A stretch of DNA of 64,000 nt from Vanessa cardui (taxonomy: Eukaryota > Arthropoda > Insecta > Lepidoptera > Nymphalidae), in NCBI RefSeq assembly GCF_905220365.1, contig NC_061131.1:11817318-11881317 (forward strand). The letters run 5' to 3'. The notes under the pieces are model-generated. The model ran no database searches. It worked only from the letters and a program-made list of their open reading frames with translations, and was not told the DNA's origin. This document shows, one piece after another, positions 21,446 through 33,400 of this stretch; positions within the stretch are counted from its first letter, which is position 1; the number at the start of each line of letters is the position of its first letter. Both the position numbers and the translations under genes were made by a program.

Positions 21446-22202
21446 CTTAAATATCCAAGTAAAAATAACAATTTATAAGGCTACATATAACAAGCACCTT
21501 TCGGACTCTACACCTAGGTTGTGTCAATAATTTTTTTGAAGTATTTCCGTGTATTTTAGTAACAGCCGGAATAAGAAAACTTCCTAAGAATTGATAAAAC
21601 AGGTGGATGTTAGTTAAAAAGAGTCGGCGCCAAAGTATGTTTTTTCAAAAACAATTAATTTTCAAAACATTATAGTGTTAGTAAAATGTTGGTGAATGAA
21701 AATCTCATCAAGCATACGGCTAGACAGTGTAGTGATAAAATAAAATGGAAATTGATAAAAATAATGAAACCGACAAATAAAATTTGCATGCATTTACACT
21801 TAAACTATTACCCAAACAGTAACTTAACTAAACAATATTTTTATAAAGCAAATTCAGTTTATTTAATTTTAATTCATTTTATATTCAGGTTTTTAGCGGT
21901 GAATTTATGTTATATATCAAACAATGAATAAACTAATCAGTTTTGCATCCATGTTTTATAATGGAATATCATGTTACAGACAATATCATAACAAAATCGA
22001 GAAATATATAACAAAAATAAATAACCACATTTAAATTTATAGGCCGAATTGAATTTTTTTTTTTAATTTAAAGTTATAACTTCTAATTAAAAACAGTTTA
22101 TTATTAAAACCCCTTACAATTTTAATAACAAAAGAATTAATAACATTAAATGCTTAAATATATACAAATATGAACTATAACTAGTTACTGTACAAATCTT
22201 AA
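21446..22202. other. intergenic DNA, nothing recognised
   Basis: AT-rich. An 81-codon open frame at 21686-21931 has lysine/asparagine-rich, low-complexity composition and is not called. Confidence 0.4.
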
Positions 22203-22305
22203 CCGCGTGGAATGATGGCAAGGATGCTAGCAGCATTTCCCCGTTGAATCACAATTCCGATCCTCTGGGCAAAAGAAAAACGAACCAGCCCTCCTGACAG
22301 CTTAT
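22203..22305 (-). mobile_element. short retrotransposon-like coding scrap
   Basis: Minus-strand frame reads KLSGGLVRFSFAQRIGIVIQ then RGNAASILAIIPRG and a stop. The phrase QRGNAAS is one I associate with repetitive coding scraps in lepidopteran genomes; that association is from memory and unverified. Confidence 0.4.
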
Positions 22306-22864
22306 TAAAACTAGAAATTACAACTGATTTTTCGTGTAGTAAAGTTTATAGTAATATAAACTCGATTCATTATCTTTATTCATTATTTTAAGTTAATTTA
22401 ATTTTAAGTTAATACTCGTGTGAAATACAATTAAACTTAACATTTCTATAAGAAAAAATTGTAACGGCGATTATGAAGACTCACTTATAATTTATGTAAC
22501 TTCTAATTTCAGTTACTTTTTAAAGTTGTACTAATCATTTATTCTCTTTGACATTGATTACAGTTTTAATAGACCATAAAAGGAAATAACATCAACTTGA
22601 CTACATAAGGGCATTACCCACTAGCGTTTGCCGTCTTAAAATGTATATAAAAAGTTTTAAAAAGTTTATTTCTTAGTTGCTTACATATGGACAAAAAACT
22701 TTGAGTACTTATATATACGTAGGCACTTTACAACTTTGCACAAACTGTACATACAAAAAAATACGAAAACCTCTTTTGGTTAAATACTCTATTTAAAATA
22801 CTTCGTTTATAAATAGTCTGTACTTTTCAACATATTTTTAATTTTTTAAATGCGGATGAGTAAA
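22306..22864. other. AT-rich intergenic DNA
   Basis: No gene or repeat was recognised. Confidence 0.45.
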
Positions 22865-22990
22865 TGGGCCATCATAAATGGTCACCAGCGCACATTGGCC
22901 TGTAATTTATATTGAGCATTCCTTACATCACCAAGGCACTACCAACCTTAGGACCTAAAAGTATAGTTACACTGGCTCAAGCATCATTCA
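22865..22990 (-). repeat. LR-A repeat, decayed, inverted
   Basis: GGGCCATCATAAATGGTCAC, CAGCGCACATTGGCCTG and AGGCACTACCAACCTTAGG follow reversed LR-A order. Confidence 0.5.
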
Positions 22991-23533
22991 TACCCCAAGA
23001 CAGCAACATTAAGTATGCTGTTTGCGCTATGAAGACTGTTTATCTGATAGTGCATCAGACAGACTGACGAGTAAAAAGCCTGCAACCAAGTAAACACATA
23101 TTACATAACCTTACTTTAATTCCTATCAAGCTTAATCACTCAAGATACTTGTCGTTTCAGATAAAAGCACGTTTGATAAAGCCTTAATTGTATCGAAAGT
23201 AGAGTTCGTGGGACGCCAGAAAGTAATTCGGACACTTAGAAGCTAATTGCCTTTAGTAATGAATTAACAAGTTAATTGACCGAGCGACGGTAAATATTGT
23301 TAGTACTTACCTGTTATTGTTTCCTCGTAAACTTTTCAATTAAATTTATTAGGAGGATGACTCTGCGGTATTGCTTTTAATATAATTTGTTTGTTCAGTT
23401 CATTTGTATACTGAGTTATTGCTACGACTGTAAGAATCAGAAGTATGACAGGTATAGTTCTGATGACTGTTAATTGTAACATACAGATATTATACGTCAT
23501 AACGAACCTCTATAATTTCTACAAAGTTCCTAT
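22991..23533. other. intergenic DNA; TAAT-rich block at 23230-23285
   Basis: GCTAATTGCC, GTAATGAATTAAC and GTTAATTGACC lie within about 50 bp. Homeodomain-type sites are possible, but such motifs are frequent by chance in AT-rich DNA. Confidence 0.3.
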
Positions 23534-23756
23534 ATGAGACAACATCACATACATTACTCTGATCCCAATGTAAGTAGCTGAAGCACTTGTTTTATGGAAA
23601 ATCAGAAGTAACGACTTTACCACAAACACCCATACCCAAGACAACATAGAAAAATAATGATAATCTACATCGACTCAGCCGGGAATCGAATCCAGGACCT
23701 CGGAGTGGCGTACTCATGAAAACCGGTGTACACACCACTCGACCACGGAGGTCGTC
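23534..23756 (-). repeat. LR-C SINE, inverted
   Basis: Reverse copy: GAGACAACATCACATACATT, CGGGAATCGAATCCAGGACC (B-box region) and CACCACTCGACCACGGAGGT. Confidence 0.9.
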
Positions 23757-25439
23757 ATCTATAGAAAGTATTTATGTACTTGATTGACAATATTCGTAGA
23801 TGCTGCAGAGTACACGAAAAACGCTTTTAATGGGATATAATAGCTTAAGTTCATAGTAAATTTCAATGTAAATATTTTTGAAAGAATCTTTGAAAACAGA
23901 TGAGTTGTTGCGGAGATTCAATATTTTATAAATAGCTTATAGAAAAATCATACGCTACAACATTTTTAAGTGGATAACTATTTTATTTTACAAACACAAG
24001 TAAGTTATTACGAGCGATACGAATAAGCAATTATTCGACAAACATTTTAATAAACAAATATAAAACGTAAAATTTAAAAATAGATACTTAACACTTGATA
24101 CAAAAAACGCGAAGATTACAAGAATTTTAATACACCAGCTTACGCCATCGCTCATATGTCGACAAAGACTTGTATAAATTATACAATGACGATTAGGAAG
24201 ATTAACTTGCCAACACAGCTGTTCGAGAAAATATCAAAGAAGGTTCACCCGCCTTTCTTATGTAACTGAATACGGGATGTCAGAGATAGTTTGTTTAAAC
24301 TGAGGTCGTTTGGAAGAGTTGCCAAAGGTTGCCACAGTGAGGTCGTTTTTACTGTAATGAGGGGTGAATTTTTCACAAACTCAAGACATCCTTGACGGTT
24401 GACGAGCGAAGGACAGAATTACCATTTGTTATTCCGAGTGTGATCTGATGCAACTGTGATGAACTCTCTTATGAAACTTAGTTATTTTTAGTCAATAAAA
24501 TAGAATATTAACAAAAAAATTTAATCTATATTGGTAGACTTATTCTGATCTTCATCTTCAATATTTTAACAATCTTCAGAAGGAACTCGTAAGCAATTCT
24601 GGAATTGATCTTTTTTGAATTAATTGAAATCGGTTTATAACATTTCACTAACGACACAAGTGAATACTTTCAGAATATCACTGCAATATGGAAAAGTGTA
24701 ATCTATATTTACTATGTTCTATAAAATAATGTCATGCTAAATCTGTAAGCATACATTATAAAGTTACAACCTACAAGACATATATTATGTATGTACCTAA
24801 TATTCGAAGTGTTATGTAGTCATTTGAAGCCGCTAGCGGACATTTCAAAAGTCAAATATAAAGCTACTTTCAATAGAACACAAATTTCATCAAAGTTTAA
24901 ATGGATTTTGGCTGACGTGACCAAAATAATATTTGTATTTTGGAACAGTTTTGTCGAGTGGTTTTATAATGCACAAAAATTGGCAATTCAAACTAGATGC
25001 TTCAAGTTTGAATATACGCGCTGTATCCAATTTTGTGTTCTGTTTGATCTAGATAAACATAAAATATTTTTGACTTCTTTATTTCCATCAAACCATGAGA
25101 ACGTGACATTCACGTTGGCCACGTCAAGTCTAAATTAAAAATGGGTTAAGCCGAGAAACGAACTACATATTTCTGTTTTAAATATAATTTAACATTAAAA
25201 CCTTTTTCCATGAAACGTGAAGCCTTTTCTTATATAAAAGTATTTTATATAAAGTAATATAAAGAAAGTATTTTGTTTCATATATCCTTCATTTTATATT
25301 TTAAAATATATTGTGTAATTATATGATTTACAAGTGCCTTTAAAAAATAATAATTATGTTTTTTGTAGCAATTAAGATGTTGGTAGATGTAAAAACCAAG
25401 AAATCAGTAATAGTTTGATATATATTGGTTTATATGGCT
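23757..25439. other. intergenic DNA without recognised genes
   Basis: 24150-24480 is less AT-rich than its surroundings and might be conserved non-coding DNA, but it has no open frame. 24791-25138 holds a 115-codon frame with no family features; phrases such as GGCTGACGTGACC and CACGTTGGCCACGTC nearby suggest repeat origin. Confidence 0.35.
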
Positions 25440-25705
25440 ATGTACGTACTATTAGGTAAGCCACCCACACCCCTCATATATTCTAAGGAAAAGCAGCGAC
25501 ACTTGGTATGCTTGTCTTCTGGTATGAAGAGAGAGTGGACCAGTGTATCTACAGATACGTAACAATGTAGTTCCTAAGATTGGGAGGAACATTGGTGACA
25601 TGAGGAATAACCTCAATAACCTCAGTGATTTTTACAATGTCAATTTCTATGAGTAGTGGTGATCCATTCGTCAGTCTTCTACCTATATGATTTCCTCTCA
25701 TTTTT
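25440..25705 (+). repeat. LR-A repeat, decayed
   Basis: CTATTAGGTAAGCCACCCAC, GAGAGTGGACCAGTGTATCT and ATTTCTATGAGTAGTGGTGA preserve LR-A order. Confidence 0.5.
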
Positions 25706-26225
25706 TTCTCAGAAAAAATTCATAAGAATATATTTTTAGTATATGACCTTTCAAAAGTTCATCGTAATCAAGCCTTGATTTTAAGTCTACTCTTTTAAAA
25801 CTTCAAAGGGAAAAGAGTTAACGAAGTAATGTTTTCAAATTAAAAACTGCCTAATAAGCAAAAGAACTCCGTAAAACAGATTATCATTCGAAACTTTCTC
25901 GTCCAAATTTTACTAGCATTAAGTAACGTCATTTATCAAGAGTTAAACGCTTCGGACGTCCGTCATGGTTTTTGCGGTGACGCTATTAACAGGTCATTGC
26001 TTTTACATAAAACTCTTATTAAGTACACCAACGATTTCCTCAATCTCCGGCCTATTGAAATCGGTTTCATTGTCCTCTTAGGACATTGTGTAAATTAGGG
26101 TTATTCAAAGCAGAGGCGCGGAATGTAAAAATCCAACGATAAATTATTATATTTATTTTGATAAATTATCTGTATTATTGGATGGATACAAGGAAAAAAA
26201 GAATAGTTTCCAAAATCATCATCTC
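25706..26225. other. intergenic DNA, nothing recognised
   Basis: 25920-26110 is less AT-rich and not recognised as repeat; no open frame supports a gene. Confidence 0.35.
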
Positions 26226-26226
26226 T

Positions 26227-26478
26227 GACGACCTGACGACCTCCATGGTCGAGTGGTGTGTACACCGGTTTTCATGGGTACGCCACTCTGAGGTCCCGGA
26301 TTCGATTCCCGGCCTAGTCGATGTAGATTACCATTAGTTTTCTATGTTGTGTTGGATCTTGGTGTTTGTGGTACCGTCGTTACTTCTGATTTCCATAACA
26401 CAAGTGCTTCAGCTACTTACATTGAGATCAGAGTAATGTATATGATGTTGTCTCATATTTATTTATTTATTTATTTAT
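26227..26478 (+). repeat. LR-C tRNA-derived SINE
   Basis: GACGACCTCCATGGTCGAGT head, GATTCGATTCCCGG B-box region, GGTACCGTCGTTACTTCTG body, (TTTA)n tail. The first bases GACGACCT are nearly doubled at the 5' end (ACGACCTGACGACCT). Confidence 0.9.
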
Positions 26479-28703
26479 TTATCTGTATTTATATTTTTAT
26501 AAAGTGTGTGTGTATCTAGTATATATTTTACATATAATAAAATTGGTGAGTCTGTTTGTAATATTAATATAACCACTTTTAGTAAATGCATATGTATATT
26601 GAAAGATTAAGATTTAATAGCTTATGTAAAATCTTAAAAACTTCCTAACAATATTTAAAGGAAATTATCTTATTTAAGATACTCAAATGAGGCATTAATA
26701 ATGTGGGCAATCAATACCTTGTACCCTTGTTTAACATATAACTAGTACTACCTTTCTTGGGAACTAATATCCCTGAGGTATAATCGAAAATTCCTCAAGC
26801 GTCTACGCGAATAAATTCGTAGCCTTAGTAAGCTCATAATAAAATCATTCTAGTATTGTGCTGAGCCTCTTGCAGACTGGCAGGAAAGGGTTCGCTTGAA
26901 TAGAACGATCGACATATTTTAGAAAAAATATAAAAAATGTTTGATGAAACGGTATTACATAAACTCGTACATTAATAACGTTGAAACGTTATGGTGTTAA
27001 AGGAAAAGCCCTCGATATTTGCTTTGTATTTGTATAAGAACTCAATATGTTTGTAAATTGAATAAAGTCTTTTCCTAAAAATTGGCGTTTCATAAGGATA
27101 CAGTTTGATATTTAGAAATGATCGTTTATTTCATGTTTTGGTAGGCATTTGGGATAATACTGTATTATTTTATTATTGTTATATTACTGTACTATTATTT
27201 TTAAAAATTGCATTGAATTTAAAGCTCCATTGATATTCACTTTTTCATTCCATAGATAGATCTGACGATAGAAGACGCGGTCAGGTATAAGTATGGTATA
27301 AGTTACACAACTTACTATCTTTCTATAAGTATACAATAATATTGGTTTGTATTTTACGTTTTGAAATCGTGATATCATTAAAATAACTATTATGATTAAA
27401 ATTCAATTATACTATGAGTTATATGACCAACAATAAAGGTAAAAAGTAAATATGTTATGCTTCTCATCAGATTTTAATGAATACGTCAATAAACACAGTA
27501 AATCAAGAAAGTGGATTAGATGTATGATACATGCACATTTTTGTATGACTACTATAAAAAAGAAGAATTTTTCTTTTTATTTTTGTTCTTTGATCTAAAA
27601 CATGAAACAAGGGCTGATAGCTAGTAAAATATAAAGTAAAAAACGTCAATTGTCCCACAGTTCTGAAAATATTCATGACAATTCAGTTCTGATGACAATG
27701 CATTTTTATAATGAATCACCTGGTCTAAGCCCCGTATTGTGTCCAAGCGGACCAACTTATCTATGATTAACAGAACTGTTGAACATTGAATAGCCCAGAT
27801 ATGAAATTTGTACAATAACCCATTCTATTATAATACCATTTCGAAAGTTTGGTATTCAAGTTATGAGGATTAAATCTCAACAATTATCGAAAATATTATG
27901 TTCAAGTTCAAGGTTCAAGCTTTATTTGACGTAAAACATTGCATATTATTATGTATGCTAAAATTATAAAGAGATTTGTTTGTATGATAAGGATACTATT
28001 CTTCAAGCTAATAATCAGGAGAAAGCTACCTTAATCTTAAATTACATAATATATTCCATTTATAGACATGCGAAGCCAACCTTTGATTATGGTATAGTAT
28101 AATATAAACTTATACAAACTTGTTTATAGTAAAATTTGTTTTCTTCTTCTTAAAAAGTTTTATAAAATTAGAAACTTTCTCCAGAGGTATTTTTCAGACT
28201 TTTATTTACCAAATGTGTGTGAATCACATTTTAATTTTCACACAAGAATCCTATCTTATTATTTATTAATATCTTTAATAATTCTGAATTCTTGAAGATT
28301 ACAATTATATTATAAATATATTAAAGATACGTAGTCCCTAAAAAAATGAATTTTCAGGTTGAAACGTGAATTTTTGAATTTTTCGTGAAACGCAAATTTA
28401 TCAAAAGGAACAAAGCTCAAAATATAATTCAATTTTAAAATAAATATTTGAGAATATTGTAAATTTAATTTTTTTACATTATATTTAAATTATCCAATTA
28501 TCTAAGTTTACGGTTTTCTTTTAATTCGATTTAAATGACTTTTCAAATGTTACAACACTACCAGTTGTCAATGAGGATGACAATTAATATGACAAGTGAC
28601 AGCTAAACTTTCTTATTTCACAGTAATAAACACTTTCAAATATATTTAAATCATCCCTTTTCCATTTTCGTAAAATTATAAAGTTAAATACAGTAAATAT
28701 AAA
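26479..28703. promoter_or_regulatory. SNX4 upstream region, no clear elements
   Basis: About 2.2 kb of AT-rich DNA before the SNX4 start codon. The last 150 bases hold CAGTTGTCAATGAGGATGAC and GACAAGTGACAGC and are the likely promoter/5' UTR by position only. I see no TATA box and no divergent gene. The rest shows no recognised repeat. Confidence 0.4.
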
Positions 28704-30394
28704 ATGTCGGCGGAGAGCTCGCCGATTAAATCTTCAAGATCTTTAAACAAGCTTGAAACTGTGGAAGACTTCGAGAGCCAAGTAGCTATTTGTTGTTACA
28801 TTTGCACCGCCTACTTTTATCTTAACGTTATCATCAATTAATTATTTACATTTTAGGATACATTGTTAAAACATGTTGACATAACAATTGTGGAATCTGA
28901 AAAGCGCGCTAACGGCACCTTGCATGTTCGTGATCACTACACCGTGTATCTTATTGATCTCAAGTAAGGCCTCATATCATTGTTTTCTTAGTATTAAATA
29001 ACTCTAATCCCTTATTACTTCATGTATTCTTTGCTTATAGATTATTTTCTTAAGATTCTTAATACGCATAACAGTGTGTATTTCTATGTATTTTAAATTA
29101 CTCTATGTATTAAATTAGTGTCGAAAGGAGTGTTATTTAAAAGATCGTAATTTGTTTTTCCAGGGTCACAGATCCGGACTATAAACTTGTACAGTCCAAA
29201 ATCAGTACCATTTGGAGGCGTTACACAGAGTTTGAACAAATTCATGACTTTCTACAAGTCACATATCCCCATGTAGTCATTCCACCATTGCCAGAAAAAC
29301 GGGTATGGATTCATATTAAGAATTGTGCATTTATACCCATCTGCTATTCATAATATTGAAAACAAAGTGCCCAGTGTCACTATGACTAAGCCCAAAGTGA
29401 GAATAGTTCATTGTACATTCAAAGTAGTCAAGTGTTAAACTCTTAGTACCTTTTGAATCTAAACATTAAATCACTGCAATGCAATATGTCATTCTTGATC
29501 CGTAAAGCAGATTATTGCTCAAATTGAGCACACAAATAGATCTTAAGGTGTGAGTCTTTTCTTACCCCGACTGTATAATAATGTTCACAACAAATGCTCT
29601 TATAATACAAACATTTTTAATATTCTTAGTGGTAGCTAATTACAGACACAAGATATACATATTAATATATTTAAGTGTGCTAGACTCTCTGATTGATATT
29701 AAAAAATTTTCCTATTTATAAATTCATAATTAATTGTAAAAAGAGTTCTAGTTATTATGCATACTATTGTCTATGCTTTAGTAACCAAGGTTAGCTAAGC
29801 ACTACAATACAAAAGCCTAATTCTGTACATATATTAAGCAATATTATTTTATATTAATTTTATGTTAACAACTCTTAATATGTAGCCTAGATTTACATAT
29901 ATATAAACTAACATGTTGGTGATTACCCCTGGGTTGTTTCTGGAATTAATAATCCACTGGGAAAAAACAATGTTCCTGTTTATAATGTATACACCCTGCA
30001 ACTTCAACAGTTATGCATTATTTGCCCTGTGCAACAACAGCCTAAAAGCAATTATCCATAAAAATGGAATAAGCCAAATATTAGATACATTGAAACAAAA
30101 ACAGTTGAAAGTCTACACGAAAAATGTAACATTTTATTGATAAGACTGAATTGAATTTTAATTACACATTTTACATAGATTATATTATGAAATATTGAGT
30201 GTTTGGATAATCATATATTTTTGTATTTACTTTAAATTAAGGCATTATTTGATAATCAAAATTGAAATTTAATCTTTTATGAATTGCAACATTGAATAAA
30301 ACCGCAATGAGTATTAAACCTGAGCTGAGATGGCCCAGTGGTTAGAACTCGTGCATCTTAACCGATGATTGCGGGTTCAAACCCAGGCAAGCAC

Positions 30395-30446
<52 letters not shown>

Positions 30447-33400
30447 TTAATTTGTGTTTATAATTCATCTCGTGCTCGGCGGTGAAGGAAAACATCGTGA
30501 GGAAACCTGCATGCGTCTGATTTCATCGAAATTCTGTCACATGTGCATTCCACCAACCCGCATTGGAACAGCGTGGTGGAATATGTTCCAAGCCCTCTAG
30601 TTAATGGAAGAGGAGGCCTTATCTCAGCAGTGGGAAATGAACAGGCTGTTACTTTACTTTACTTTACTATTAAACCAGAAGAAATCTTAAGTTATGAACA
30701 TTGTTATTTTTTTAACTAGGTATTGTATGCATGGCGTAAATCAGACACAACAGACCCAGAATTCATAGAGAGAAGAAGAGCTGGCCTCGAGAACTTTCTC
30801 CTGCGTGTGGCATCACATCCGCGCCTTTGTTTCGACGATCAGTTTATTAATTTCTTACAACAAGAACACGGCTGGAGGGAAACTATAACTGACAGCGGTA
30901 AGTGATATTGATAATTATTATTATTCATCAACAACAACAGTCTTTCGATTTCAAAAATTTCCCACTGTTGGTCTAAGGCCACCTCTCCCTTTGAGGAGAA
31001 GGTTTGGGATATATTCCATCACTATTTCAATGGTGGTTGGTTATTTATCTTTCTACAATAAAATACTTTTTTGCTCATAAATTATCTTTATGTATCTTTA
31101 TGTACATGTAAGTGTCTGTTTTTTGCTCTCAATAGTAATAATTTTGTCGACCTCTGTTTTCATGGGTACGCCACTCCGAGATCCTGGGTTCGATTCCCGG
31201 CTGAGTTGATGTACATTATCATTCGTTTTCTATGTTGTCTTGGGTCTGAGTGTTTGCGGTACCGTCGTTACTTCTGATTTTCCATAACACAAGTGCTTTA
31301 GCTACTTACATTGGAATCAGAGTAATGTATGTGATGTTGTCTCATATTTATATTTATAAAAAAATTATAATTGTGCTGGAAAATTAAAGAGGTTATGTTT
31401 TGTTGTTGAAAGGCTAATTAATAGAAACATCTTGGACTCAAAACCACTTGGTCTAGAATAGACTGGAGTGGTCAATACTTCTGTTAGTATTTATTTGCAG
31501 TTGATTACTTATAATTAGGAAGCTCATTTGCTCATACAGCTGCCTATTTTATAAAACCAAAGTGTAAAGTAAAAGATTACTCTTATGTTTTCTACATTTA
31601 TATTTATATAACGTATTTATATAATATTATTTATATTTTATATAATAGTATTTATATATAATTTATTTATATAACGTAAAAAAGTTATATATGTAACCTA
31701 ATGTATCTTCTATTTATTTACAGGATACTTATTGCAGGCTGAAAATAAATTAAAGTCACTATCAGTATCCATTAGATTAAAGAAACCGGATCCAGAAATT
31801 GAGGGCGTTAAGAACTATGGAAGGCAATTGGAAACTAATTTAGGCAATTTTCTATATACGAGGTACATTTGCATATAATAATCTTGAAATATTTAATATC
31901 AATTATTATCGATTCCTTATCTTTATTAATCTGTCTTTTCAACTGGTATGAAAACGATTTTATTGCAATTTAATTTAAAAAAATAGCACATTTTAATTTA
32001 TCACTATCATTATCACTACACAGTATAAAACAAAATCACTTTCTCTGTCCATATATCCCTATGTATGTTTAAATCTTTAAAACTACACAACGGATCTTGA
32101 TGCAGTTTTTTTAATACATATAGTGATTCAAGAGAAATGTGTATATGTATATTGTATAATACATACACAATATACTAGAAAACACTGATAATTTAAGAAG
32201 TTTTAAATTTTGTTGTATTTTATAAATATTTTCTCCGTTCAATTAATTTCAGGTCGAAGATTATAGAAAAAAACTACGCCCTATGTAAATTACACGCGAA
32301 CTATGGTAAATTATTCAGTGAATGGAGCGTCATTGAAAAGGATATGGGCGATGGGCTGCAAAAAGCAGGACATTACTTTGGTAAGAAACTGTACATCTTA
32401 CGCATATCTGTTATTTTACCAAATAAACCACTGAACTATATATATGCTGATTAACGAGCGTATAAAATAGGGGATCTATGAAAAAATTGCCTTGGCGGTA
32501 GGGATTTGTGCAAACCCGCCTAGATGGGTCAACCATCCACAATAGCAATTCTTATTATTGATAGATTCCAGTTTGAGGGGTGAGTGAGTCTTTGTAAGTA
32601 TAAACACAAAATACATAACAAATTCCACGGTTGGTAGCGTTTTGGCGATGTCAGAAATTGTTAATAGATATTTCTAAAGGAGCTCGTGATTGGACGTCGG
32701 TAACCATTTACCACTTGTTCGTCCTAATTATGTCATAAATATTAAAACAGATTAGACGTGTTCACAGTCAAAGGAAAAGCTAGTCTCTATGTTCCTTTAA
32801 ATGTATAGTAAGACACAAATTAGATGTAGCATCGGAAAATGCAATGGAATGAAAATAAAACCGATTACTGCCGATTTACACAACCAATAGAAATAGCTCC
32901 CTATCGCGCCATTCGACGCTATTCGTCGCTATAGATTCACGCGTCAGAGAAAGCAAGTGCATGTAAATCGACGCGTCAAATTGACGAATATACTAGGTCA
33001 TATGATATTACAAGTTATTACGTTTGTGCGAAGATCATATTCGCGTGAGAAATAAATATTGATAATTAGGGATGGCGTACTTAATTCGGATGTGATCGGT
33101 TTTACGAATTTTGCCGATGCGACATCTTAGTTGTGTCGTACTATATATACATTTTTTATAGATTCAATAGCAGATTCAATAGAATCAGTGGCAGAGGATG
33201 AAGAACAATTAGCAGATCAACTTAAGGAGTACCTCTTCTACGCTGCAGCGCTGCAACAGCTGTGTGCGAACCACGAAGCGTTACAGCGAGCGCTAGAGAA
33301 CGCGCACGACGCTTTAAACAACAGGTGAGATGGAGAACTTGTTAGATTTCAAGGTCATTTTTGAATAACTAGCTATTTGTACCTTGCCCACTTTGCTCAA

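Noticed and set aside
21686..21931. 81-codon + strand ORF
   Set aside because: Low-complexity K/N/I-rich frame in AT-rich DNA without context.
24791..25138. 115-codon + strand ORF
   Set aside because: No family features, no splice or promoter context; phrases nearby suggest repeat-derived sequence.
29913..30140. 75-codon ORF in SNX4 intron 3
   Set aside because: No splice sites in frame with the SNX4 exons and no homology to the family; the exon 3 to exon 4 junction is complete without it.
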